From Gammaproteobacteria bacterium (GTDB lineage: Bacteria > Pseudomonadota > Gammaproteobacteria > Pseudomonadales > Pseudohongiellaceae): 64,000 nt of DNA. Positions 54,025 to 63,287 of this stretch are shown here, in pieces. Every line of letters begins with the position of its first letter. The stretch's first letter is position 1. Below the pieces are notes generated by a model that worked only from the letters and a program-made list of their open reading frames with translations, did no database searches and was not told where the DNA came from. The position numbers and the translations under genes were made by a program. Location: NCBI GenBank assembly GCA_041395725.1, contig JAWKZW010000001.1:4036501-4100500 (forward strand). Direction: 5' to 3'.

Positions 54025-56715
54025 ATGCCGCAACAACAGACCGCGCCTCTCCGCCAACTCGATCTGCTCAATATCGAGGATCTTTCATCCCGCCTTCAAG
54101 CTGGAGAAAACCGGATTGCATTGTTCAGGGAAGCCCTGCAGCATGCCAACAGCGAACTCGACCGGCTATACCAGGAAAACGAAGACATTGCTCTGCTGGT
54201 GAGCAGCCGAGCCCGGATGATAGACCAGCTTCTGGCACTGGCCTGGCGCCAGTTTCCCTGGCCCGATGAGAAAAACATTTCACTGGTCGCCGTGGGCGGA
54301 TACGGGCGCGGCGAACTGCACCCGCATTCGGATATCGATCTGTTGATCCTCACCCGCAATGACCGTATCGCCAAATACAAGACCTGTATCAGTGGTTTCC
54401 TGACACTGCTCTGGGATATAAGCCTGGAGATCGGGCAAAGCGTTCGATCCCTCAAGCAATGCAAACAGGAAGCCAAGGCCGATATCACCGTCGCCACCGC
54501 CCTGATGGAATCCCGCACTCTGGCCGGGCCTGCTGAATTGCGGGATGAAATGGAAAAACTCACCTCCAGTCGCAAGATCTGGCCAATCAAAGCCTTTCTG
54601 CAGGCCAAGTGGGACGAACAGATTGCCAGGCATGAGAAATACCAGGACATAGACTATGCCCTGGAGCCCAATATCAAAACTTCTCCAGGGGGTCTGCGGG
54701 ACATTCAGACTATTGCCTGGGTCGCCAAGCGCCAGTTCGGTGCCAGGGATTTCCATGACCTGGTCAAGCTCGGTTTTCTCAACCCTTCGGAAGAAGCGCT
54801 CATAGATGAGGGACAGAAATTTCTCTGGAAGCTGCGCTACGGTCTGCACTTGCTGGCAGGTCGCCGGGAGGACCGCCTGCTGTTCGACAAACAGAGAGAA
54901 CTCGCCAGCATGCTTGGCTATGTCGACAACGACACCAGTCTTGCAGTCGAACAGCTCATGCAGCGCTATTACCAGGTTGTGGCCAGTCTGCGCGAACTCA
55001 ACGACGTACTGTTGCAGCATCTGGACGAGGCTATTCTGCGCGCCAACGAACGGGAGAAGATCACCCCGCTCAATAAGCGCTTTCAGATTCACAATGGCTA
55101 TATCGAGGTCTGTAACGACGGCGTCTTCAAGCGCTTCCCGTTTGCGCTGATGGAAATTTTTGTGCTTATGGCACAAAACCCGGACATTCTGGGTGTGCGC
55201 GCCGCCACCATTCGCCTGATCCGTGACCACCGGCATCTGGTTGATGAAGCGTTCCGCAATGACATTCGTAATACTTCATTGTTTATGGAGCTGTTACGCT
55301 CTACCCACATGTTGACGCTGCAACTGCGCCGGATGGCGCGTTATGGAATACTCGGCCTCTATCTGCCGGAGTTTGGCCGCATAATCGGCAAGATGCAGCA
55401 CGATCTGTTTCACATTTATACAGTCGACGCCCACACACTGCAGGTCGTGGAGAACATGCGTCGCTTCCTGCTGGACGATGCCGAAGAAAATTATCCCGTG
55501 GCAGCCCATATAGCCCGTGACCTGCCAAAAATCGAGTTGCTGTATATCGCCGGTCTGTACCACGATATTGCCAAAGGTCGTGGTGGCGATCATTCGGTGC
55601 TGGGCATGGACGATGCGGAAGCATTCTGCAGGCGCCACCATCTCAGCGATTGGGACACCAAACTGGTTTCCTGGCTGGTGCAGAAACATCTGCTGATGTC
55701 CATGACTGCCCAGCGCAAAGATATATCTGACCCGGAAGTAATCCAGGAGTTTGCTCTGGAGGTCGGCGATAAGCTGCACCTGAATTATCTCTACGCACTC
55801 ACTGTTGCCGATATCTGCGCTACCAATCCGAATCTCTGGAACGCCTGGCGAGCCGCCCTGCTTCGCCAGCTGTACCTGAGCACCAAACGCGTGCTGCGAC
55901 TGGGAATGGAAAATCCGCTGAATCGCACCGAACGCATCCACGACAAGCAGCAACAGGCTATGGCCAAGCTGCTGGACCGAGGTATGGACGAGGCCGCAAT
56001 CGAACGGATCTGGGCGAATGCTGACGATGAATACTTTATCCGGGAATCGGTAGCGAATATCTGCTGGCACAGCGAGTGTATTAATGAGCACGATGATTCC
56101 GGGCCACTTGTTGCCGTTAAGGACACGGTCGGCAATACCATTGAAGGTGCCACACAAATTTTTATTTACACACCCAATACCAGCTATCTGTTTGCCAACA
56201 GCACGGCGGCCTTCGAAAAACTCAACCTGAATATTCAGAACGCCAGAATTTTCACCTCGGCGAATGACTATTGCATGGACACCTATACGGTGCTCGAAAA
56301 CAGCGGCAAGCCCGTTGGGGATCGCCCGGACCGCATTGCCCAGATTAGAAAAGTGGTGCTGGAGCACATACAGAATCGGCAGTCTTACGTTGCGCCGCTC
56401 AGCCGCAAACCCGCCCGCCAGATCAAGCATTTCAGTCAGCATGTAGAAGCGGAGCTGATCAACAATCCGGAAAAACCCTACTCCATTCTGGAAATAAACT
56501 GCCCGGACCGACCGGGAATCCTGGCAACAGTGGGTAAGATTTTTGCCGAAAACCAGATTAACCTCTTGGACGCCAAGATCACCACGTTAGGCGAACGCGT
56601 GGAAGACCTGTTCTATATTATTGGCGAAGACAATCTGCCCATCACCAATACAGAAAAAGCAGAAAACCTGAAGGGAGCAATCAAGGAGCGACTGGAAGAA
56701 CGATTCGCCTCCTGA
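54025..56715 (+). CDS. glnD: Bifunctional uridylyltransferase/uridylyl-removing enzyme GlnD
   Basis: Senses glutamine and adds or removes UMP on PII protein, controlling nitrogen assimilation. The 896-residue protein has the nucleotidyltransferase motif GGYGRGELHPHSDIDLL (D103, D105), a central HD hydrolase domain with YHDIAKGRGGDHS, and two C-terminal ACT domains (about 700-780 and 820-896), the second beginning ILEINCPDRPGILATVG. E. coli GlnD has 890 residues. The map-glnD-dapD order is conserved. Confidence 0.97.
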   Translation: MPQQQTAPLRQLDLLNIEDLSSRLQAGENRIALFREALQHANSELDRLYQENEDIALLVSSRARMIDQLLALAWRQFPWPDEKNISLVAVGGYGRGELHPHSDIDLLILTRNDRIAKYKTCISGFLTLLWDISLEIGQSVRSLKQCKQEAKADITVATALMESRTLAGPAELRDEMEKLTSSRKIWPIKAFLQAKWDEQIARHEKYQDIDYALEPNIKTSPGGLRDIQTIAWVAKRQFGARDFHDLVKLGFLNPSEEALIDEGQKFLWKLRYGLHLLAGRREDRLLFDKQRELASMLGYVDNDTSLAVEQLMQRYYQVVASLRELNDVLLQHLDEAILRANEREKITPLNKRFQIHNGYIEVCNDGVFKRFPFALMEIFVLMAQNPDILGVRAATIRLIRDHRHLVDEAFRNDIRNTSLFMELLRSTHMLTLQLRRMARYGILGLYLPEFGRIIGKMQHDLFHIYTVDAHTLQVVENMRRFLLDDAEENYPVAAHIARDLPKIELLYIAGLYHDIAKGRGGDHSVLGMDDAEAFCRRHHLSDWDTKLVSWLVQKHLLMSMTAQRKDISDPEVIQEFALEVGDKLHLNYLYALTVADICATNPNLWNAWRAALLRQLYLSTKRVLRLGMENPLNRTERIHDKQQQAMAKLLDRGMDEAAIERIWANADDEYFIRESVANICWHSECINEHDDSGPLVAVKDTVGNTIEGATQIFIYTPNTSYLFANSTAAFEKLNLNIQNARIFTSANDYCMDTYTVLENSGKPVGDRPDRIAQIRKVVLEHIQNRQSYVAPLSRKPARQIKHFSQHVEAELINNPEKPYSILEINCPDRPGILATVGKIFAENQINLLDAKITTLGERVEDLFYIIGEDNLPITNTEKAENLKGAIKERLEERFAS

Positions 56716-56750
56716 CCCAGCACGCACTGTAAACCGGAACGACACACAGC

Positions 56751-57098
56751 ATGATCACAATTTATGGAATCAGTAATTGCGACACGATAAAAAAGACCCG
56801 TGCCTGGCTGAAAGACGCCGGTGTCCCCCATGACTTTCACGACTACCGGAAAGATGGCATCACGGAATCACTGGTTGAGACCTTCCTGGCCCGGTTTACC
56901 CTCGAAGAACTGATAAATCGCCGCGGCACCACCTGGCGCAAACTGCCAGAGACTGTCCGGGAGGCACTGACTCCCGAATCTGCTGTAACAGTAATGCTGG
57001 AGAATCCCGCCCTGATCAGGCGCCCGATTCTGACGGACGGCAATCACTGGCTTCTCGGGTTCGACCCGCAAGCCATACAGCAGACCCTGACTTCCTAA
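56751..57098 (+). CDS. ArsC/Spx-family reductase-like protein (YffB type)
   Basis: A 115-residue thioredoxin-fold protein of the ArsC family, YffB subgroup. It starts ITIYGISNCDTIKKTRAWL, with one cysteine (C10) followed by D-T instead of a CxxC pair. It has the ELINRRGTTWRKL block and the RRPIL segment with the conserved arginine. Biological substrate is not established; it is not necessarily an arsenate reductase. It lies between glnD and dapD; in E. coli the homologue yffB neighbours dapE. Confidence 0.88.
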   Translation: MITIYGISNCDTIKKTRAWLKDAGVPHDFHDYRKDGITESLVETFLARFTLEELINRRGTTWRKLPETVREALTPESAVTVMLENPALIRRPILTDGNHWLLGFDPQAIQQTLTS

Positions 57099-57123
57099 CC
57101 TAACACTTGCAGCAGGCCCAGCC

Positions 57124-58167
57124 ATGACTACTGACACCTTTCACAGTTTTGCATTCGGAATAGCAACCAAGAATCGCCAGGGCAAAATAATCGAGGTTTT
57201 TTATCCCGCACCCCTGTTAAATCCCGATCCGGGTCTCATTCAGGTGATTCTTGACTGCCTGAACATCAGCGAAGCTGACAACCTTGTGGCAGACATCAGT
57301 AACGAGCAGGCCGCCAGCCTGCAAGGCAGACTGGATACCGCCGGATACGGCGATCACTCGGCGCTGGTCACACAACTTGCTACCGGGCAGCCGGACACCA
57401 TCGTCTGTATCCTTCGCGAGGACCGGAAGCCAGACTCAGTGGCCGAGGTGTTTCTGAAACTGCATCTGCTGTCGCACCGCCTGGCTGTTCCCAACAGCCT
57501 GAATCTGGAAGGTGCCTTTGGCCTTTTGCACAACCTGGCCTGGACCAGCCGTGGACCGATAGAGCTTGATGAACTTCAGGCAGCCCAGTTGCAGAGTCGA
57601 CTTGCCGGGGAACTGCTGGAAGTCATGTCTGTGGACAAATTCCCCAAGATGACCAATTACGTTGTGCCACCAGGAGTGCGTATCGCGCACACTGCGCGGG
57701 TAAGACTCGGCGCTTACCTTGGTGAGGGAACCACTGTGATGCACGAAGGTTTCGTAAATTTCAACGCTGGCAGCGCCGGCAAGGCGATGATTGAGGGCCG
57801 CATTTCAGCCAGCGTGATGGTCGGCGAAGGAAGCGATCTCGGTGGAGGCTGCAGCATCATGGGCACCCTGTCCGGTGGCGGCACAGAAGTCATTACAGTC
57901 GGGGAAAACTGCCTGATTGGCGCTAATGCCGGCATCGGCTTTTCGATTGGCGATCGCTGCATAATCGAAGCCGGTCTTTATGTGACCGCTGGCACCAAGG
58001 TAAATGTGCTCGATTTTAAGGGTGACCTGCAGAAAACCGTCAAAGCGAGGGATCTGTCGCACCAGAACGATTTACTGTTTCGACGCAATTCGCTGACCGG
58101 TGCGGTGGAATGTGTACCCAATAAGGCCGCCATAGAACTCAACGAAGAATTGCACAGCCACAACTAG
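57124..58167 (+). CDS. dapD: 2,3,4,5-tetrahydropyridine-2,6-dicarboxylate N-succinyltransferase DapD (long form)
   Basis: Succinylates tetrahydrodipicolinate in lysine and meso-diaminopimelate synthesis. The 347-residue protein is the long Pseudomonas-type DapD rather than the 274-residue E. coli type. It has an N-terminal domain (about 1-150), and a left-handed beta-helix from about residue 180 with hexapeptides such as VRLGAYLGEGTTVMHEGFVNFNAG and GGGCSIMGTLSGG. It is followed by dapE, which acts two steps later. Confidence 0.95.
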   Translation: MTTDTFHSFAFGIATKNRQGKIIEVFYPAPLLNPDPGLIQVILDCLNISEADNLVADISNEQAASLQGRLDTAGYGDHSALVTQLATGQPDTIVCILREDRKPDSVAEVFLKLHLLSHRLAVPNSLNLEGAFGLLHNLAWTSRGPIELDELQAAQLQSRLAGELLEVMSVDKFPKMTNYVVPPGVRIAHTARVRLGAYLGEGTTVMHEGFVNFNAGSAGKAMIEGRISASVMVGEGSDLGGGCSIMGTLSGGGTEVITVGENCLIGANAGIGFSIGDRCIIEAGLYVTAGTKVNVLDFKGDLQKTVKARDLSHQNDLLFRRNSLTGAVECVPNKAAIELNEELHSHN

Positions 58168-58210
58168 AAGAGGCGGTCTGTTTGCTGATAACCGGCCCCA
58201 GGATACAACC

Positions 58211-59332
58211 ATGAATGCCACGCTGAAACTCGTTAAAGAACTGATCTCCCGTGAATCGGTAACCCCGGTTGATGCCGGCTGTCAGGATATTCTGATCGAG
58301 CGGTTGGAAAAGCTGGGATTCCGGGTAGACCGCTTGCCCTTTCAGGATGTCGATAATTTCTGGGCCCAGTACGGCCACCAGCGCCCGCTGCTCGTTTTCG
58401 CCGGTCACACCGATGTAGTGCCACCAGGCCCTCTTGACGCCTGGGAGTCGCACCCTTTTGAGCCCAGTGAGAGAGAGGGCTACCTGTATGGACGTGGCGC
58501 CGCCGACATGAAAAGCTCCCTTGCTGCCATGGTCTGTGCCTGTGAAGAATTTCTCCAGACTCGCGAACCCAGAGGTTCGCTGGGGTTTCTTATAACCAGT
58601 GATGAGGAAGGCGCGGCCGTAAATGGTACGGTTCGAGTCATGCAGTGGCTGGAGCAGCGTGACATACAGATCGACTACTGCGTAGTCGGAGAACCAAGCA
58701 GCAGCTTCAACCTCGGCGACACGGTTAAAATCGGACGGCGCGGCTCTCTGAACTGTCGTTTTACAGTTTCCGGCATCCAGGGACACGTGGCCTACCCCCA
58801 GTTGGCGGACAACCCGATTCATCGGGCGCTGCAACCGCTCACGGAACTGACCTGCCGGCAATGGGACAGTGGTAACGCCTCCTTCCCGCCCACGAGCCTG
58901 CAGATTTCGAATATCCAGGGTGGAACCGGCGCGACCAATGTAATCCCGGAAAAGGTCCAGGTCGATTTCAATCTGCGCTTTTCAACCGAACTGACCGACG
59001 CGGCGATACAGGAGCAGTGCGAGCGGATCTTTGACAGTTACGAACTGGACTACCAGCTGGAATGGCAGCTTTCCGGGCAGCCGTTTCTGACTGACCACGG
59101 TGAGCTCATTGAAGCCGTCCATGCCGTGGTCAAGGAACAGACTGGTCAGGAACCCGAACTGTCCACCAGCGGCGGAACCTCCGATGGGCGCTTTGTCGCC
59201 CCCTCAGGGGCCCAGGTGGTCGAGCTGGGTCCGTGCAACCAGTCGATTCACAAGGTCAATGAGCACGTAAGAATCAGCGATCTGGAACCGCTGACCTCGC
59301 TGTATCGTGGCATTATTGAGAAACTGCTCTAG
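58211..59332 (+). CDS. dapE: Succinyl-diaminopimelate desuccinylase DapE
   Basis: Hydrolyses N-succinyl-LL-diaminopimelate, giving LL-DAP for peptidoglycan and lysine. The 373-residue M20 metallohydrolase has zinc ligands H66 and D99 (FAGHTDVVPPG, GRGAADMKSS), the catalytic base in TSDEEGAAVNGT, the GRRGSLNCRFTVSGIQGHVAYP dimerisation segment and the GGTSDGRF motif. E. coli DapE has 375 residues. It is 43 bases after dapD, with no visible promoter between. Confidence 0.97.
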   Translation: MNATLKLVKELISRESVTPVDAGCQDILIERLEKLGFRVDRLPFQDVDNFWAQYGHQRPLLVFAGHTDVVPPGPLDAWESHPFEPSEREGYLYGRGAADMKSSLAAMVCACEEFLQTREPRGSLGFLITSDEEGAAVNGTVRVMQWLEQRDIQIDYCVVGEPSSSFNLGDTVKIGRRGSLNCRFTVSGIQGHVAYPQLADNPIHRALQPLTELTCRQWDSGNASFPPTSLQISNIQGGTGATNVIPEKVQVDFNLRFSTELTDAAIQEQCERIFDSYELDYQLEWQLSGQPFLTDHGELIEAVHAVVKEQTGQEPELSTSGGTSDGRFVAPSGAQVVELGPCNQSIHKVNEHVRISDLEPLTSLYRGIIEKLL

Positions 59333-59412
59333 CCAGTTATTTCACCAATCTCCATAGCGAGGACGTGCCATGAAGCGGCCGCAGCAGGAATTATGTGAAA
59401 TTTCCGGACCAG

Positions 59413-60237
59413 TCAGCCGGTTACATAGACATCGAAGCGGCTGCTTTTCCCGGCCAGCCTGAAAGAAGGCACCTGCCCGGCCAGATCACCGGCTCTGGCC
59501 GGGCGCTTAACCACCACACGACGGCGTGCGACCGCGAGTGCATCACGCAATAGCCGGGCTTCGTTGTCTCGTTCCCGGGCACTGCTTAAAGCCGTAGTGG
59601 CGAAGTACTGCTGTAACACGTACATATCCTTCTTGACCTGCGCGCTCTTGCTTCGCTCAGGAAACATCGGGTCCAGATACACCACATCCACACCCTTCGC
59701 AGCAGGTGCGAATACCGACAGACTGGTGTGAAGCACAGACATCCTGCTTACCGCCTCACGGACCTTGTCATCCTGTGATTCGCGAGCCCGATTCATTCCA
59801 TCCTCAAGCAAAGCGAAAATGATCGGATCCCGTTCCAGCATTTTTACCTGGCAGCCCGTGGTGGCCAACAGGTAGGCGTCTTTTCCCAGGCCAGCCGTTG
59901 CATCCAGAACAACGGGGAACAGACCAGGCTTTACTCCCACAGCACGCGTAATCGCCTGTTTACTTACACGATTGCGAATCCGGTAGTCCAGAGTCGGGTT
60001 TTCGAAATCAACCCACACCGGCCCGGGCGAGCCTGGACGATTCATGACAAATTGCAGACCGGCCCCGGTCAAGCGCAACAGAAAATCAAAATCGGAGTCC
60101 GAGTCGCTGCTGACACAAGGTAATTTCAGAGACCCTGCCAGTCGCGCAGACTCTTCCACCAGGCCAGGGGTGATTTCCACCAGCTCTCCGTGATCGGGAT
60201 TGGAATTGGGATCAGCAAGAACTGCGATTCGTGCCAT
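59413..60237 (-). CDS. rsmJ: 16S rRNA (guanine(1516)-N(2))-methyltransferase RsmJ
   Basis: Methylates G1516 of 16S rRNA with SAM. The 274-residue protein has the family SAM site LDATAGLGKDAYLLATTGCQVKMLERDP, and the catalytic-loop segment VDVVYLDPMFPERSKSAQVKKDM, with a conserved KRPARAGDLAGQ near the C-terminus. Length is somewhat above E. coli RsmJ (250). It is 15 bases downstream of uppP on the same strand; the association has no obvious functional link. Confidence 0.93.
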   Translation of the reverse strand: MARIAVLADPNSNPDHGELVEITPGLVEESARLAGSLKLPCVSSDSDSDFDFLLRLTGAGLQFVMNRPGSPGPVWVDFENPTLDYRIRNRVSKQAITRAVGVKPGLFPVVLDATAGLGKDAYLLATTGCQVKMLERDPIIFALLEDGMNRARESQDDKVREAVSRMSVLHTSLSVFAPAAKGVDVVYLDPMFPERSKSAQVKKDMYVLQQYFATTALSSARERDNEARLLRDALAVARRRVVVKRPARAGDLAGQVPSFRLAGKSSRFDVYVTG

Positions 60238-60252
60238 AAAAATTCCGGCTAA

Positions 60253-61059
60253 CTAACGAGTGAAGTAGACAGCGAAAAGAAGCAGACCAAGCAGGACACG
60301 ATAAACGACAAATGGGAAAAAACCGATTCGCTCAATCAGCTTGAGGAAATAGTGAATACAGAAATAGGATACAACTCCCGATACAACTGCCCCGTAAAGC
60401 AATGTAATCCATTCAGAAACCCCAGCGCCCAACTGATAAAAGTCTATACTCTTGAGCAGCCCGCTGGCTGCAATGATCGGTATGGCAAGTAGAAAAGAAA
60501 ACTGCGCCGCAGCATGCCGTGACAAACCAACAAACAAACCGGCCGTCATGGTAACCCCTGACCTCGAGGTTCCTGGCAACAGGGCCAGCATTTGCGCCAG
60601 ACCAATCAGTAACGCAGTCTTCCAGGTAAGATTTGACAGATTGCCCGGCGTCCCGGATTGACGATCAGACATATAAAGCAGCAAGGCGAAAACAATTGAG
60701 GTAACAGCTATCAGAAGAATTGACCTGGCATAAAGTTCTACCAGATCGTTTGCCAGCAACCCAGCCAGCCCGGCTGGCACAGTAGCGACTATAATCAGCC
60801 AGGCAAGCTTCGACTCCTCTGTACTGCCCTGCTGCCCCAGAGATCTCACCCAGGCCAGGCCTAGCGCGACGATCTGTGCCCTGAAGTAGTAGATCACCGC
60901 AGCCAGACTGCCAACATGAACCGATACGTCAAAGACCAGCCCCTGATCCTGCCAGCCAAGCAGTTCGGCCGGCAGGATGAGATGGCCGGAACTGGAAATC
61001 GGCAGAAACTCTGTGAACCCTTGTAAAATTGCGAGAAATGTCGCTTGCAGATATTCCAT
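60253..61059 (-). CDS. uppP: Undecaprenyl-diphosphatase UppP (BacA)
   Basis: Removes one phosphate from undecaprenyl-PP to regenerate the lipid carrier; also gives bacitracin resistance when abundant. The 268-residue membrane protein has the two repeat motifs GFTEFLPISSSGHL (residues 14-27) and LLPGTSRSGVTMTAG, which form the active site, and eight membrane segments. ATG 61059 matches the family; a GTG at 61071 would add four residues. It is 18 bases after tsaB. Confidence 0.96.
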   Translation of the reverse strand: MEYLQATFLAILQGFTEFLPISSSGHLILPAELLGWQDQGLVFDVSVHVGSLAAVIYYFRAQIVALGLAWVRSLGQQGSTEESKLAWLIIVATVPAGLAGLLANDLVELYARSILLIAVTSIVFALLLYMSDRQSGTPGNLSNLTWKTALLIGLAQMLALLPGTSRSGVTMTAGLFVGLSRHAAAQFSFLLAIPIIAASGLLKSIDFYQLGAGVSEWITLLYGAVVSGVVSYFCIHYFLKLIERIGFFPFVVYRVLLGLLLFAVYFTR

Positions 61060-61077
61060 ACTTCCCTGCACCCCTTA

Positions 61078-61791
61078 TCAACCGGCGGTTCGATAATTCA
61101 TGTTTTCTTTCAAATAACTGGGCAATGCCTGCTCAGCTGAAACAGTCTGCTTATTGTTCAGTTTAAAATTGGCGATCCGCCGCAGGCTCTCGATATCCGC
61201 TTCCAGGTCGCAATCCACGTCGGAAAATCCTGTCAGCAGTGCGGCCGGAAAACTGTCACGCTCATTCCACCCATCTCCGATTGCTATCCAGTGGCCAGCG
61301 CGTTCTATGACCTCGGGCAGCACAATGGCGTGCCCCTCCACAACCACCTCGCCTCCAATACACTGTATGCCTGAATCCGGGCCCTTCTGGAAAGTGGCAA
61401 CATAAAACTCACCGTCACGGGCCTTTCGACACACAGTAACATGTGAGCAGTCGTACGCGGCAAACCCACTCCAGGCATGCCATTCCAGGGAGGACAGCAG
61501 TATAACCGGGATCTCCAGCGCGGCAGCCAACCCCTGCACCACGCCGATCCCGATTCTCAGCCCTGTGAAAGAACCCGGGCCAGCGACTACAGCCAGTGCA
61601 GACAACTGTTGAAGCTCTATTTCAAGTTCGATACGCAATTGGTCAATGGCGGAAAGCAGTGACTGCCCGTGAGATTGATGACCCTCGATAACGCGGGTCT
61701 TGACCCCTTTGCCCGTCTGCATTACGACAGTGCAAACGCGGGAAGACGTGTCGATGACGAGCAGGTTTGAAGCATCCAGAACGGACATCAC
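61078..61791 (-). CDS. tsaB: tRNA threonylcarbamoyladenosine biosynthesis protein TsaB
   Basis: Works with TsaD and TsaE to make t6A37 in tRNAs that read ANN codons. The 237-residue ASKHA-fold protein has the N-terminal LVIDTSSRVCTVVM, the VVAGPGSFTGLRIGIGVVQGLA segment and the C-terminal ALPSYLKENMN tail. As in other TsaB proteins the zinc site of the related TsaD is absent. It is upstream of uppP; the upstream 226 bases separate it from the AlgP-like gene. Confidence 0.94.
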   Translation of the reverse strand: MMSVLDASNLLVIDTSSRVCTVVMQTGKGVKTRVIEGHQSHGQSLLSAIDQLRIELEIELQQLSALAVVAGPGSFTGLRIGIGVVQGLAAALEIPVILLSSLEWHAWSGFAAYDCSHVTVCRKARDGEFYVATFQKGPDSGIQCIGGEVVVEGHAIVLPEVIERAGHWIAIGDGWNERDSFPAALLTGFSDVDCDLEADIESLRRIANFKLNNKQTVSAEQALPSYLKENMNYRTAG

Positions 61792-61910
61792 GAGTGGTCC
61801 AAATCTCTCTTCGCAGCAAAGATGACAGTGCCGGCCCTGACATGGTGACAGCGTATCGGCACAAGGCCTGTGATCTAAGCCGTGATGGGGTAACTTTTGG
61901 CCTGAAACGA

Positions 61911-61941
61911 AGATCCCTCCCGAGTTTATCGAGAGGGATCT
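61911..61941. terminator. Candidate terminator hairpin between the AlgP-like gene and tsaB
   Basis: AGATCCCTC pairs with GAGGGATCT (9 bp) with a further CGA/TCG pair inside and a loop of about five bases. On the minus strand it is followed by TCGTTTC, a poor U-tract. It would separate the AlgP-like gene from tsaB. Confidence 0.45.
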
Positions 61942-62018
61942 GTCTTACCAGGAGATTCGTCAAACAGCGCAGTTTCTTCGGCACTGCCTGACGTGAGTGC
62001 TAGGGATTCACCAATCGG

Positions 62019-62909
62019 CTACTTCTTCTTGCTGGCTGCAGCCTTTTTCGTGGCTGCCTTCTTTTTGGCTGGCGCTTTTTTCTTGGCCGGCGCTTTCTTA
62101 GCTACCTTTTTCTTAGCCGCTGCTTTTTTCTTGGCTGGGGCTTTTTTCTTAGCTGGAGCCTTTTTCTTGGCAGGCGCTTTCTTGGCTACAGCCTTTTTCT
62201 TGGCCGGCGCCTTTTTCTTTACAGCGGCCTTACGCTTCACGACAGCGCCTTTTTTGGCTGCAGCCTTCTTCTTGGCAACCTTTTTCTTCACCGCTGCCTT
62301 CTTAGCTGGAGACTTTTTCGCTACAGTCTTTTTGGCTACTTTTTTCTTAGCCACTTTCTTCTTGGCTACTGTCTTCTTGGCTACGGTTTTCTTGGCTACT
62401 GCTTTTTTAGCAGCGGTCTTTTTCTTAGCAACTGATTTCTTCGCTGCGGTCTTCTTCGCAACTTTTTTAGGAGCGGCTTTCTTAGCCATCGCAGCTCGCT
62501 TTACTGTTTTCTTTTTAGCCACTTTTTTCTTGGCTGGAGCCTTTTTCTTGGCAACTTTCTTCTTTGCCACAGCCTTTTTCTTTGCTGCGGGCTTCTTTGC
62601 TGCTGACTTTTTCGCTGCTGCTGGCTTTTTCTTCACAGAAGCTTTCTTCTTAGCTGCGGCCTTCGCCTTCGCTGCAGCTTTCTTTGCAGCAGCCTTGGCT
62701 TTAGCAGCAGCTTTCTTAGCCGCCTTCTTTTCTTTGGCAGCTTCTTCTTTATCTTTCTGCTTGTTCCACTTAGCCGCAAATGCAGCAAGGGCCTTATTCA
62801 ATGCCTCTTCGCGTTTTTGTGCAGCAGTCATTGTTTTTGCTGCCGCTTTTTTCGCAGGCGCCTTTTTCTTAGCAGCCCTTTTCTTACCAGTTACTTTAGC
62901 CATGCTCAT
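62019..62909 (-). CDS. AlgP-like histone-H1-like DNA-binding protein (Lys/Ala/Pro repeat)
   Basis: A strongly basic 296-residue protein. Residues 1-27 are basic, 28-65 form a charged helical stretch with the EEALNKALAAFAAKWNKQ segment, and from about 66 to the end it is degenerate repeats such as KKAPAKK, KKKVAKK and KKAVAKK. This is the composition of AlgP (AlgR3) of Pseudomonas and related bacterial H1-like proteins that bind DNA. Internal repeats differ at the codon level, so expansion is not recent. ATG 62909 has GGAG four bases away, or ATG 62903 ten bases away. Function beyond DNA binding is not established. Confidence 0.85.
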   Translation of the reverse strand: MSMAKVTGKKRAAKKKAPAKKAAAKTMTAAQKREEALNKALAAFAAKWNKQKDKEEAAKEKKAAKKAAAKAKAAAKKAAAKAKAAAKKKASVKKKPAAAKKSAAKKPAAKKKAVAKKKVAKKKAPAKKKVAKKKTVKRAAMAKKAAPKKVAKKTAAKKSVAKKKTAAKKAVAKKTVAKKTVAKKKVAKKKVAKKTVAKKSPAKKAAVKKKVAKKKAAAKKGAVVKRKAAVKKKAPAKKKAVAKKAPAKKKAPAKKKAPAKKKAAAKKKVAKKAPAKKKAPAKKKAATKKAAASKKK

Positions 62910-63287
62910 CTATCTCCAAGTTGGTGAAACAGTTGCTTACCCTAGCGAGGTAAGATAAAGCTTCATTCGCCGGCAACATAGCATAAATAAAATTAAGCTA
63001 ACAGTAATGAAGCGCTTTTTCTTGAACTGGAACAAAACCCACATTCCAATAGAAACTCTTACCGAATACAGCACTCATCAAGTATTTCGCTAGTTGAATT
63101 AAAAACTTTAAATAATTAAGCATCACCGATGTATTGGAACCAGCGGGTATCACGGTGTGGGTAAGTTTTATTTTCTGACTGTAGACGAAAAAGCCCGGCG
63201 GTTGCCGGGCTTCTGGAATTTAAATTTACTATCCTGGTAATGTTGTTCGGCGTACGGGGTACGCGGACAACGCCCAGGTTGAATTGA
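62910..63287. other. Intergenic region between adk and the AlgP-like gene
   Basis: This 378-base AT-rich region contains the adk terminator (63186-63212) and must hold the promoter of the AlgP-like gene on the minus strand; TATGCT and TTACTG at 16-base spacing near 62975-63005 are candidates. No gene is evident. Confidence 0.45.
63186..63212 (-). terminator. Intrinsic terminator of adk
   Basis: On the minus strand AAGCCCGGC pairs with GCCGGGCTT around a 4-base AACC loop, and the T-run TTTTT follows. It lies about 75 bases after the adk stop. Confidence 0.9.

Noticed and set aside
55294..56442. 382-codon minus-strand frame inside glnD
   Set aside because: Antisense of the HD and ACT regions of a clearly conserved glnD.
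62019..62909. Repeat tract considered as a CRISPR array or tandem DNA repeat
   Set aside because: The repetition is at amino-acid level in a coding frame with variable codons; there are no regular spacers.
61993..62958. 321-codon plus-strand frame, Phe/Ala-rich, with apparent membrane-protein character
   Set aside because: It is the antisense of the Lys/Ala repeats of the AlgP-like gene; lysine codons read backwards give Phe and Leu. Codon pattern and family match support the minus strand.
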